Assembly: GCA_002347685.1 (NCBI GenBank)
Contig: DDWS01000046.1
Span: 152,053-216,052 of the forward strand
Direction of reading: 5' to 3'
DNA: 64,000 nt
Source: Syntrophaceae bacterium UBA2280
GTDB lineage: Bacteria; Desulfobacterota; Syntrophia; Syntrophales; Smithellaceae
The position numbers and the translations under genes are program-made. This document shows, in pieces, positions 1 to 7,600 of the stretch; positions within the stretch are counted from its first letter, which is position 1, and every line of letters begins with the position of its first letter. The notes under the pieces were generated by a model. It did not search any database and was not told the origin of the DNA. It was given only the letters and a program-made list of their open reading frames with translations.

Positions 1-886
1 TGACGACGCGATCATAAACTTCTTTGGAAAGAATAGTGCCAATGGCCCTTTTGTTATCCTTCGTCATAACATTGGTAGATATGCGCACTCCTCCCTGAAA
101 TATAGTAGCCACACCCATATTCTGGCCTTTGTATTTTTCACCATGATACACGGTCTCCTGTATCTTATCGACAATCGTATTGTCCTTGTTAACCAGAATG
201 CCTCCTACCAAAACGCCCGCCAGAAGGTTAGTTTTTCTATCGATGATGGGATAGGCGGCTCTCATCACCATACCTTCCGAGAGAATATCTTCACTGATTT
301 CGGCGGATAAAGGCGTTTTAATAATATCCGTCAGCGCCCGGTCTGAAAGCTCGGGGTTTTCCCGTAAGATATCTTCAATGGGCATGAGTTCGGTTGAAGT
401 GATGGAAATTCTTTTTTCGATGCAGCTTCTCACTACGGGATCTTTAAGGAGACTGTCACCCCTGATTGCCGGATTAGACGCTCTGTACAATACCGTCCCT
501 CCGGCATCCACAACCGCAAGCATATCGATGGAAAAATGGTCATTCCCCGGGGGTATCGCTGTCTGGCTGCGAATGAGTGATTTCAGTGATTCCATACTGG
601 AAATATCACGTCTTTTAATAAGTTCCCGCAGGTCGTACCCCTCGGCGGTGAACTGAATCAGGGACGTCATTTTCTCCAGCGAATGATTGTAAATCAGTTG
701 AGCAGTATTGATATCCAGACACACTCTGTTTTGCACCTCTGCAATGGTGCTCTTGTTTATCGTCCAGATACTGATAATGGTGGCAAAGATGCCCGTAAGG
801 CAGGTGGCAATCAGAAACCCAAACACCAGACGGCTTTGCAAATCTAATTTGAAAAGACGCTGTATTCGTTCAGTGTTGATTTTCAT
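1..886 (-). CDS. Membrane sensor with periplasmic cache-type domain (partial, 3' end off window)
   Basis: Only the first ~295 codons lie in the window; the gene runs off the left edge. From the ATG at 886 the protein has a short basic N-terminus, a transmembrane helix at about residues 20-42 and a long extracytoplasmic domain. That domain ends with the pattern of a G-x-N-M-G-V-A-T-I-F stretch followed by an R-I-S-T-N-V stretch, typical of double-cache sensors in deltaproteobacterial histidine kinases and chemoreceptors. The output domain is outside the window, so kinase, cyclase or chemoreceptor cannot be decided. It lies 103 nt after the receiver gene at 990-1379 on the same strand and may belong to the same transcript. 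The Shine-Dalgarno sequence is weak. Confidence 0.75.
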   Translation of the reverse strand, partial: MKINTERIQRLFKLDLQSRLVFGFLIATCLTGIFATIISIWTINKSTIAEVQNRVCLDINTAQLIYNHSLEKMTSLIQFTAEGYDLRELIKRRDISSMESLKSLIRSQTAIPPGNDHFSIDMLAVVDAGGTVLYRASNPAIRGDSLLKDPVVRSCIEKRISITSTELMPIEDILRENPELSDRALTDIIKTPLSAEISEDILSEGMVMRAAYPIIDRKTNLLAGVLVGGILVNKDNTIVDKIQETVYHGEKYKGQNMGVATIFQGGVRISTNVMTKDNKRAIGTILSKEVYDRVV

Positions 887-989
887 GGCATCGGCCCGAT
901 GTTAGCAATGTGATTTGCATACTATCATGAATACCATGGCATTATCAAACATTCTTTAGATACACCGGGCGGTGGGATACTCCTCCAGC

Positions 990-1379
990 TTAGCCGATCA
1001 GTTTATTTACACGCAAAAGAAGTTCGGATGCAGGAACAGGCTTGGCCACATAATCGTCTGCCTGAAGGTATTCACCATCTGTTTCCGGAGAAAATTTAAA
1101 TCCCGTTTTGTCGGTAACGGCGGTGACCATCAGAATGGGTATGTTCTTGAATTTCTCATCATGCTTCAAATTATAACACAAATCAAATCCATCCGTGTGT
1201 TTGTCCATCATGACGTCCAGAACAATTAATGCCGGCCTGTCGGTTTCGATTGATTTCCGGCCATCTGTTACGTTCAGGACATGATGTACCTGGAAACCCT
1301 TATTTCCCAAAATAATTTTGAGCGCTTCGCCATAGTCTTGATCATCATCAATAATCAGTATCTTCTTTTTCTCCAACAT
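990..1379 (-). CDS. Single-domain response regulator (CheY-like receiver)
   Basis: A 129-residue stand-alone receiver domain. The acidic pocket D11/D12, phospho-acceptor D55, the T86-A switch pair and K113-P are all present, so it should be phosphorylatable. There is no DNA-binding or enzymatic output domain; it must act by protein contact or in a phosphorelay. The ATG is preceded by GGAGG at 7 nt spacing. It begins only 35 nt after the iron-sulfur subunit of the formate dehydrogenase operon and has the same orientation, so cotranscription is likely. The cache sensor ending at the window edge follows and is a possible partner (inference). Confidence 0.93.
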   Translation of the reverse strand: MLEKKKILIIDDDQDYGEALKIILGNKGFQVHHVLNVTDGRKSIETDRPALIVLDVMMDKHTDGFDLCYNLKHDEKFKNIPILMVTAVTDKTGFKFSPETDGEYLQADDYVAKPVPASELLLRVNKLIG

Positions 1380-1414
1380 GGTGACCTCCGTTAGTGGATA
1401 AGTTGACGGCCGAT

Positions 1415-2431
1415 TTATGATTCAGCAATCGCTTTTACAACCTCAAGCGTTCCAATGTGTACGGGGCAGTAATCGGAACAGCGCCCGCAGCCGACACAGC
1501 CGCATAAGCTTCCCTGGATATCAATTTCATTGTAATGAAGCAGTTTATGCTCATGACGCCTTTTGAGCCTTAAAGCCTGGCTGGCTCTGGGATTATGGCC
1601 GGACGCCTCTTTCGTAAAACCGCCGTAGAGACAAGCATCCCAAATCCTCGCGCGAAGGCCGTTACCCGGAGAAAACTGATGATCGTAGACACTGAAACAG
1701 GTGCAGGTAGGACACACAAAAGCGCAGCCGCCGCAGGTAATGCACTTCTGACCGAAGCTGTCCCAGATTTTTTCATCGGCTTTATCATCCTTTAGTTTTT
1801 TCATGGCTTTCGCAACCGACTTCACTTCAGGCAGGTGTCGGAGGGCCTTCTTTTGAAATTTCGCTATTTGCTGTTCAGCATGGGTGTCATCGATATCGGT
1901 AAGCGGAATGGCCGACAGCAAGGCTTCGCCTCCGGGTGTACCAATCTCAATCAGGAAGGTATCGCCCACGTCGTAGAACTGCAAATCAAAACCTTTTCGC
2001 GCGAATGGTCCACTATGAGTCGTGGTACAAAAACAGGTTTCATTCTGCGGGCCGGGGCAGGCCATGACAATCGTCATCCCCATGTTGCGCTTTGCGGAAT
2101 AATAAATATCTTTCTGATCACGAGACATAAAACTTGTTGCCTGAAGAATTCCCATCATGTCACAGGCGCGAATTCCAAATATAAGCGTGTTTTTCGACGA
2201 TACGACTTCCCGGTATTCGTTATTTTCAACTTTAAAGGTAATCTCGGAATGGGGAAAAAACACAGCCTTGGGGGAAAGCGGCGGCTTTTTGTAGTCAAGC
2301 GTAAATGTCTTTTCCCGAAACGTATCGAAGATACAGTCGCCCGGATCCGTCTGGGTGGGACACAAAACATCATGTTTTTGAGCCCAGATCGTCAGGGTCT
2401 CAATGAGGTCTTTTTTGGCCAATGTCTTCAT
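1415..2431 (-). CDS. Iron-sulfur subunit of formate dehydrogenase complex (HydB/AsrA-like)
   Basis: A 338-residue protein starting at ATG 2431, which overlaps the fdhA stop in an ATGA tetramer; AGGAGG sits just upstream. The N-terminal ~220 residues resemble the HydB/AsrA family, with the conserved G-I-R-A-C-D stretch and a further Cys-rich area (P-G-P-Q-N-E-T-C-F-C). The C-terminus carries two ferredoxin-type [4Fe-4S] motifs, C-x2-C-x2-C-x3-C followed by CxC, and C-x-C-x2-C-x2-C-x3-C-P. In related hydrogenases and sulfite reductases this subunit carries electrons between the catalytic subunit and a flavin reductase. Here it should connect FdhA with the reductase at 4467-5309. Product name is by family; the complex assignment is inferred from the operon. 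Confidence 0.85.
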   Translation of the reverse strand: MKTLAKKDLIETLTIWAQKHDVLCPTQTDPGDCIFDTFREKTFTLDYKKPPLSPKAVFFPHSEITFKVENNEYREVVSSKNTLIFGIRACDMMGILQATSFMSRDQKDIYYSAKRNMGMTIVMACPGPQNETCFCTTTHSGPFARKGFDLQFYDVGDTFLIEIGTPGGEALLSAIPLTDIDDTHAEQQIAKFQKKALRHLPEVKSVAKAMKKLKDDKADEKIWDSFGQKCITCGGCAFVCPTCTCFSVYDHQFSPGNGLRARIWDACLYGGFTKEASGHNPRASQALRLKRRHEHKLLHYNEIDIQGSLCGCVGCGRCSDYCPVHIGTLEVVKAIAES

Positions 2432-4464
2432 ACGCACCTCCTGATTTTCACGGCACATCCTTTGTATTCTGGAATCTTGGCAACAGGATCATACGCCGAG
2501 TTGGTCAACAGGTTGATGGGAGCTTCGTGAAAATGGAAGGTAGAAAATACCACGCTTTGCGGAACCCTTTTGGTTATCTCCGCCTTGAGTCTTACGGCCC
2601 CCCGGCGGGAAGTCACCTCAACCACGTCATTGTTTCTTATCCCCATTTTTTTGGCATCATCCGGATGAATTTCCAGGAGCGCCTCCGGCGCTTCTCTTTC
2701 CAGAATACTGATGCGGCGGGTCATGGTTCCGGTATGGTAGTGATAATAGATGCGTCCCGTGGTGAGCATAAAATCGTACTCTTCATCAGGCATCTCCGCA
2801 ACCGGCTTGAATTCACACGGCAGAAATGTTCCCAACCCTTTGCTGAATTTATCTTTATGTAAAACCGGTGTTCCCGGATGTTCCACATTGGGACACGGCC
2901 ACTGAAGTCCATAGCCGCCGGCCAACCTCTCATGCGTGATGCCCGCGTAGGAAGGCGTCACGGCATTAATCTCCTTCATGATGTCGGCCGGTGATGAATA
3001 ATTCATCGGATATCCGGCAAGCGTGCTCAGTTCACAAATAATCCGCCAGTCCGGGCGGGCTTCTCCCGGAGGAGATATGGCCTTTCCCGACAATTGTACC
3101 CTTCTTTCCGTGTTCGTGTAAGTGCCCTCCTTTTCGGCAAATGAAGCGGCTGGAAGAACAACGTCGGCCTTAACAGCCGTCTCTGAAAGAAACATATCCT
3201 GCACAACAAGAAAATCCAGATTGGACAGGGCCTGTTCGATATGGGATGTATCCGGGTCACTCATCAGGGGATTTTCTCCCATAACGAAGAGAGCTTTAAG
3301 CTCACCTTTTTGCGCCGCGATCATCATATCGGTGATGGTCAGGCCCACCTTGTCGTCCAGCGCCGCCACGCCCCAGGCGTCCTCAAATTTCTTTTTCGCA
3401 GCAGCATCGATCACAGGTTGATAACCACTGTATACATTCGGCAAGCCTCCCATGTCACAGGCGCCCTGGACATTGCTTTGTCCGCGCAGGGGATTGACCC
3501 CCGTTGCCGGCCTGCCCAGATGGCCGGTCAGCATGGCCAGGTTGGCGCAAGATTTTACATTATCCACGCCCGTCGTATGCTGGGTGATGCCCATGGCATA
3601 AGCCAGCATGGCCTTGTCCGCTTTAGCATACATGTTCGCCGCCTTTTTAAGATCGCGGCTTGCGACACCGGAAATCTTTTCCACCACGTGCGGCGGATAT
3701 TTTCTGACGATCTCCTTTAATTGCTCAAATCCTTCCGTTCTTGTTTCGACAAATTCCTTATCGTAGAGCTCTTCTTCTATAATGATGTTCATGATGCCAT
3801 TGAGCACAGCTACGTCCGTACCGATATTCTGGCGCAGATGCAGATCGGCGAACTCAGCCAGTGGTATCTCTCTGGGATCAATCAATAGCAGTTTTGCTCC
3901 TCTTTTGACGGCATTGATGATGCGCGATCCGATCAGAGGATGCTGCGCTGTGGTGTTAGAACCCGTTACCAGAAAAAGATCGGCATCGTCAAAATCGTTA
4001 ATCGAGTTTGTCATTGCTCCGGAACCGAATGTTGCGGCCAGACCGACCACGGTGGAGCTGTGTCAAAGCCTTGCACAGTGATCCACATTGTTTGTGCCGA
4101 ATGTCGCCCGTGCCATTTTCATAAAGAGATAGTTTTCTTCATTGGTGACTTTGGCGGAGGCGAGAAAAGCCAGAGCACGAGGGCCGAATTGTTTCTTGAT
4201 GTCCAATAATCTGTCCGCAACAAGCTTCAATGCCTCGTCCCATGTGCTCTCGACTTGCTCTCCATGCTTCCGGATCAGCGGCTTGGTCAGCCTTTCCGGA
4301 GAGTGTATAAATTCGTGCGCGTTCCATCCTTTTACACACAGCATGCCTTTATTGACCGGGTTTGACGGGCTGGGTTCTATGCCTGTCACCCTGTCTCTCT
4401 CGGATAAAAGATAGAAGCTGCATCCACATCCGCAAAATGGACATACGGTTCGCGTCCTGGTCAT
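2428..4464 (-). CDS. fdhA: Formate dehydrogenase catalytic subunit, selenocysteine-containing
   Basis: One 678-residue selenoprotein, interrupted only by an in-frame TGA at 4065-4063 (codon 134). The flanking residues, C-A-R-L before the TGA and H-S-S-T-V-V-G-L-A after it, are the signature around the metal-binding Sec/Cys of FdhF-type formate dehydrogenases, so the TGA encodes selenocysteine. N-terminal C8, C11, C15 and about C43 bind the [4Fe-4S] cluster; the rest is the molybdopterin oxidoreductase fold that holds Mo or W bis-MGD, including the C-terminal dinucleotide-binding domain. It oxidises formate to CO2 or does the reverse. Start: ATG 2 nt after the reductase stop. Conventional gene calling would split it into two false genes. 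Confidence 0.95.
4034..4065 (-). promoter_or_regulatory. Selenocysteine UGA codon and bacterial SECIS hairpin in fdhA
   Basis: The recoded UGA is at 4065-4063. Twelve nucleotides downstream in the mRNA (4050-4034) is a hairpin with the 6-bp stem GUGGUC/GGCCGC and the apical loop GGUCU. This loop is the SelB-binding loop motif of the E. coli fdhF SECIS, and the distance from the UGA fits bacterial SECIS geometry. selA, selB, selC and selD are not in the window. Confidence 0.88.
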
Positions 4465-4466
4465 GA

Positions 4467-5309
4467 TTAAATTGCCTCCTTCATCTTCTCGATCTCTGTA
4501 AAGGGGAAAACAGGTCCGTCAATGCAGCAATACTTATCTCCAAAAGCGCAGTGACCACATTTTCCGACGCCGCACTTCATCATCCTTTCCAGCGACATAA
4601 AGATGTGTTCTCTGGGAAAATTTAAGCTCAGAAGCTTCTGCAAAACAAAACGATACATAATGGGAGGGCCGCACAGCACCACCTGGGTTGCAAAGGGAAA
4701 GAGAACAGCTCTATCAAATAATCCCGTCACCACACCTACATATTGTTTCCAGATTCCTTCGTCATCGCGGTCCACGCTGTAATGATACTGGATGTCATCG
4801 CGGTCGAAAAAACTCAGCAGTTCATACTTGAACAGGACGTTTTCGGGATTATTGGTGCCGTACATCAGGATGATATCATCAAACTCCTTCCTTTTGTCCA
4901 GAGCATAGAGCAAGAGAGAACGCAGCGGGGCAAGCCCCAGACCGCCGGCAACAAAAAGCAGTTTCTGCCCCTTGAGTTGCTCCACGGGAAATCCTCTTCC
5001 ATAGGGGCCACGGATGTGAAAGGTGGAACCTTTGCCCATTTCGAAAAGGGCATCTGTCACTTTGCCCGTGCGCCTGACACAAATTTCGAGTGTATCAGGC
5101 CTCGTTGGCGGGGAGGATATGCTGATGGGCGCTTCTCCCTTACCGAAGATGGATACTTCAATGAACTGTCCCGGCTGATGACCAAAGCTTTCCCATGTCC
5201 CTCCATCTTCCAACTTCAGTTGAAATAACCTGTGATCTTTGATTTGTGGCAAAGAACGGATTATAGAAACAGGTCGAAGATCATAGATATTACCGCAATC
5301 ACCGCCCAT
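4467..5309 (-). CDS. FAD/NAD(P)-binding reductase subunit with [2Fe-2S] cluster (HydG/AsrB/PyrK-like)
   Basis: A 280-residue ferredoxin-NADP reductase-fold protein. The FAD-binding barrel is at about residues 10-105 and the NAD(P) domain follows with G-G-L-G-L-A-P-L-R. The C-terminus has the C-G-V-G-K-C-G-H-C ... C pattern that binds [2Fe-2S] in PyrK, AsrB and HydG. I chose ATG 5309 because GGAGG lies 8 nt upstream; a longer reading frame to 5507 has no ribosome site and its extra 66 residues are unlike the family. First gene of the formate dehydrogenase operon. Its likely job is to move electrons between formate and NAD(P) through the iron-sulfur subunit (inferred from the operon). Confidence 0.9.
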   Translation of the reverse strand: MGGDCGNIYDLRPVSIIRSLPQIKDHRLFQLKLEDGGTWESFGHQPGQFIEVSIFGKGEAPISISSPPTRPDTLEICVRRTGKVTDALFEMGKGSTFHIRGPYGRGFPVEQLKGQKLLFVAGGLGLAPLRSLLLYALDKRKEFDDIILMYGTNNPENVLFKYELLSFFDRDDIQYHYSVDRDDEGIWKQYVGVVTGLFDRAVLFPFATQVVLCGPPIMYRFVLQKLLSLNFPREHIFMSLERMMKCGVGKCGHCAFGDKYCCIDGPVFPFTEIEKMKEAI

Positions 5310-5358
5310 AGCTCTACCTCCTTCATTCCGAGGATTCTTGATATGACTATTCAGAAAC

Positions 5359-5374
5359 AGCAAGTTTAATACCA
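5359..5374 (-). promoter_or_regulatory. Sigma-54-like promoter of formate dehydrogenase operon
   Basis: Read on the minus strand the site is TGGTATTAAACTTGCT. Compared with TGGCAY-N5-TTGCW it has the GG and GC dinucleotides at exactly the -24/-12 spacing and one mismatch (C to T at position 4). The transcript would begin near 5348, about 39 nt before the ATG at 5309. Sigma-54 control is known for E. coli fdhF; here it is a motif match only. Confidence 0.5.
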
Positions 5375-5446
5375 AAAGGAGATCCACTTGATATAACGAC
5401 GATATTGGGAATACAACATGATGTATTATGAATGGATGGGGCAGGA

Positions 5447-5464
5447 TACCCCGACTTCGGGGTA
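5447..5464. repeat. Short perfect hairpin in the fdh/GTPase divergent region
   Basis: TACCCCG-ACTT-CGGGGTA forms a 7-bp stem with a 4-nt loop and no U-run on either side. It lies upstream of the fdh promoter in the divergent intergenic region 5310-5728, whose other contents are the sigma-54-like site and the promoter and riboswitch of the GTPase gene. Confidence 0.45.
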
Positions 5465-5610
5465 ATATTACCCTTCTTTCTATATGGCTCCTGGTTTTCT
5501 CAATCAAGCTCTGTCAAGATATTTTTTTTTACGGCCTCCGGCGTAATATTTCCGCATACGAGTATAAGATAGGATAGGATAGAAAAACAGTTCCGTACAC
5601 ATTCTAATCC

Positions 5611-5640
5611 TTGACATGGTCACCCATCGTTTGTTATTGA
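5611..5640 (+). promoter_or_regulatory. Probable sigma-70 promoter of GTPase gene
   Basis: A perfect -35 box TTGACA (5611-5616) is followed 18 nt later by a weak -10 candidate TATTGA (5635-5640). Transcription from here would start at about 5647, immediately before the fluoride aptamer, as expected for a riboswitch leader. Confidence 0.5.
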
Positions 5641-5650
5641 ATATATTATT

Positions 5651-5701
5651 CAGGCGATGGGGTTCGCCTTTAACCGCACACATTGCTGATAACTCCTACG
5701 A
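5651..5701 (+). ncRNA. Fluoride riboswitch (crcB motif) upstream of dynamin-like GTPase
   Basis: The core matches the fluoride aptamer: P1 AGGCG/CGCCU enclosing the conserved AUG, an AACCGC joining strand, a GCA/UGC P3 and GCUGAUA-ACUCCUAC. The pseudoknot GGGGUU (5658-5663) pairs along all six positions with AACUCC (5691-5696), and the A...U linchpin nucleotides are present. The 3' strand CUCCUAC (5693-5699) can instead pair over 7 bp with GUGGGAG (5716-5722), which contains the Shine-Dalgarno of the gene starting at 5729. Fluoride binding should therefore release the ribosome site and turn translation on. Aptamer identity is by recalled consensus; the switching model is inferred. Confidence 0.93.
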
Positions 5702-5728
5702 CCTATCTTAGAACCGTGGGAGCTCTAT

Positions 5729-7399
5729 GTGACATCATCAAATCCAATGCCCATCAATCAAATCCGAGAATTGCTCGATCTTCTGTCATCAACTGTGAAC
5801 AGTTTTTCCATGGTATCTCTTGAAAAGCAACTGGCTGCCGCGCAGGATTTGCTTTTGGAAAATCCACCCATCGATGTGGCAGTTCTGGGACAGTTCAAGG
5901 CCGGAAAGAGTTCTTTTCTCAACAGCTTGCTCGGTCAGAACGTTTTGCCTGTCGGCGCTATTCCGGTCACCACCGCTGTTACCCGCCTGCAATATGGAGA
6001 ACGTGAGCGTGCGCTGGTTCGTCATTTTAATGGGCACACCACGAAAGCGAAAGTGCCTCTGGCCGATATTGCAGAGTTTACCTCGGAGACCAGGAATCCC
6101 GGCAATGAGAAAAACGTCGCGATTGTGGACATTGAATTGCCGGCTATGGGAAAATATCCCGGCTTGCGATTGGTCGATACACCCGGACTAGGCAGTGTTT
6201 ACAAATATCACCAGTCGGCGTCGGAAAATTGGCTTCCATCGGTCGGCACAGCCCTTTTGGCCGTAAGCTCCGACAGGCCCTTGTCGGAAAATGACCTGGA
6301 GCTGATTCGTGAACTAACCAGCCACACTCCAAACATTATTATTTTGTTGACCAAGGCCGATTTGCTTTCACCGGAACAGCAACAGGAAGTCATCTCGTTT
6401 TTTCAGCAGACCCTCCAGCGGGAGCTCCACCGGACGCTTCCGGTCTATCTTTATTCAACGAAAAGCGGAACCGAAGACTATAAACAGCTTATTGAACAAG
6501 ACATTTTCCAGACCACTTGTACCAACCGGGATGATGAATTTTTAAGAATTCTGCGTTATAAGACTCGTTCGCTGTCACAAAGCACACTGAGCTATCTGAG
6601 TATTGCGCTGCGTTCATCTTTGCAGGCTGACTTGAATCGGGACAATCTGCGTGGGCAAATATTCAACGAAAAAATCAACGAAGATCTGATGAACGAGGAA
6701 CTGGGCATCATCTCCCGTGAGCATCAACGGCAAACCCGCCCTCTAATTGAGGCTTATCTGGAACCGTTTTTGCCGCCCCTGATTAAAAAAGTTAAAGCCA
6801 AACTCGAAAGAGACATGCCGTCCTGGCAGGGCAATCTCTGGAAACTATCCCGGCGCTATGAGGCATGGGTATCTGAAACGCTCTCCGAGGAGATACGCGG
6901 CATTTCAAAAACCGAACACATCCATTTTCTAGGCACTCAGAAAAAAGCCCATGCGAGCTTTTCGAGAACGTTAGAGGTGTTTCGCAAATTTTTAGGCGAC
7001 AATATTGAAAATGTGCTGGGCGTAAAGATGGCCGGGGTCGACTGGAAAATCGATGTGGTTGAACCCGATCACCCGGACATTGCCTTCACCAAATCTTTTG
7101 ATGTTCATCTGGATCTGCTCTGGTTTCTGATTCCCCTGTTTGTATTCCGGCGGATCTTCGAACGGCATTTTATGAAAGGCTTGCCGAAAGAAGTCGGAAT
7201 CAATCTGTCACGTCTGGCCTATCAATGGGAAAAAAGTGTGAATAACGCCATCGATGCAATGCGCATCCAGGCGACCGGCTATATCCATGAAGAACTCGCG
7301 ACTATCGAAGCCCTGCTTTCACGGACACAGGGGCAGACGGATGACATTAAACAACTGATCGCTCGGATTGAAAAGTTAACGGATGATTTATCAAAATAG
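5729..7399 (+). CDS. Dynamin-like GTPase under fluoride riboswitch
   Basis: A 556-residue dynamin-superfamily GTPase. The P-loop G54-Q-F-K-A-G-K-S-S, switch threonines near T81/T82, D150-T-P-G and T208-K-A-D are all present. A long, mostly helical region follows, with a hydrophobic tip at about residues 460-472 that could insert in membrane, and a C-terminal coiled-coil-like segment. Bacterial dynamin-like proteins bind, bend or repair membranes; the specific role here is unknown. The start is GTG 5729, with GGGAG 6 nt upstream. It is a single-gene unit: the next gene has its own promoter and its own fluoride riboswitch. A link to fluoride stress is inferred only from the leader RNA. Confidence 0.9.
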   Translation: MTSSNPMPINQIRELLDLLSSTVNSFSMVSLEKQLAAAQDLLLENPPIDVAVLGQFKAGKSSFLNSLLGQNVLPVGAIPVTTAVTRLQYGERERALVRHFNGHTTKAKVPLADIAEFTSETRNPGNEKNVAIVDIELPAMGKYPGLRLVDTPGLGSVYKYHQSASENWLPSVGTALLAVSSDRPLSENDLELIRELTSHTPNIIILLTKADLLSPEQQQEVISFFQQTLQRELHRTLPVYLYSTKSGTEDYKQLIEQDIFQTTCTNRDDEFLRILRYKTRSLSQSTLSYLSIALRSSLQADLNRDNLRGQIFNEKINEDLMNEELGIISREHQRQTRPLIEAYLEPFLPPLIKKVKAKLERDMPSWQGNLWKLSRRYEAWVSETLSEEIRGISKTEHIHFLGTQKKAHASFSRTLEVFRKFLGDNIENVLGVKMAGVDWKIDVVEPDHPDIAFTKSFDVHLDLLWFLIPLFVFRRIFERHFMKGLPKEVGINLSRLAYQWEKSVNNAIDAMRIQATGYIHEELATIEALLSRTQGQTDDIKQLIARIEKLTDDLSK

Positions 7400-7465
7400 G
7401 ACATACTCTTTTTCTAAAGAAAGAGTGGTGCACTTTGAACTGGAATTCACCATTTATATTCGATC

Positions 7466-7494
7466 TTGACAAGCACGTCTTGCTTTGATTAAAA
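7466..7494 (+). promoter_or_regulatory. Sigma-70 promoter of fluoride-regulated antiporter
   Basis: TTGACA (7466-7471), a 17-nt spacer and TTAAAA (7489-7494). The predicted start near 7501 lies about 28 nt before the second fluoride aptamer. It lies after the GTPase stop at 7399, so the antiporter can be transcribed separately. Confidence 0.55.
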
Positions 7495-7528
7495 GGTCAC
7501 GCCGTTTAAGCATGTAACCTTAATCGCG

Positions 7529-7576
7529 CGGGCGATGGAGTTCGCCTTTAACCGCCTTTGCAGCTGATGACTCCTG
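7529..7576 (+). ncRNA. Fluoride riboswitch (crcB motif) upstream of antiporter
   Basis: The second copy is closer to consensus than the first: GGGCGAUG-GAGUUCGCC, AACCGCC and GCUGAUGACUCC. The pseudoknot GGAGUU (7537-7542) pairs with GACUCC (7569-7574). The strand UGACUCCU (7568-7575) is also perfectly complementary over 8 bp to AGGAGUCA (7589-7596), which contains the Shine-Dalgarno of the ATG at 7601. Aptamer folding and SD sequestration are mutually exclusive, which predicts translational ON control by fluoride. Na+/H+ antiporters are among the known fluoride-riboswitch genes. Confidence 0.95.
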
Positions 7577-7600
7577 AAAATGAATCTAAGGAGTCATCAT

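Noticed and set aside
4063..4464. Two-gene or pseudogene reading of formate dehydrogenase
   Set aside because: The only interruption is a TGA at the selenocysteine position followed by a SECIS hairpin; there is no other frame damage.
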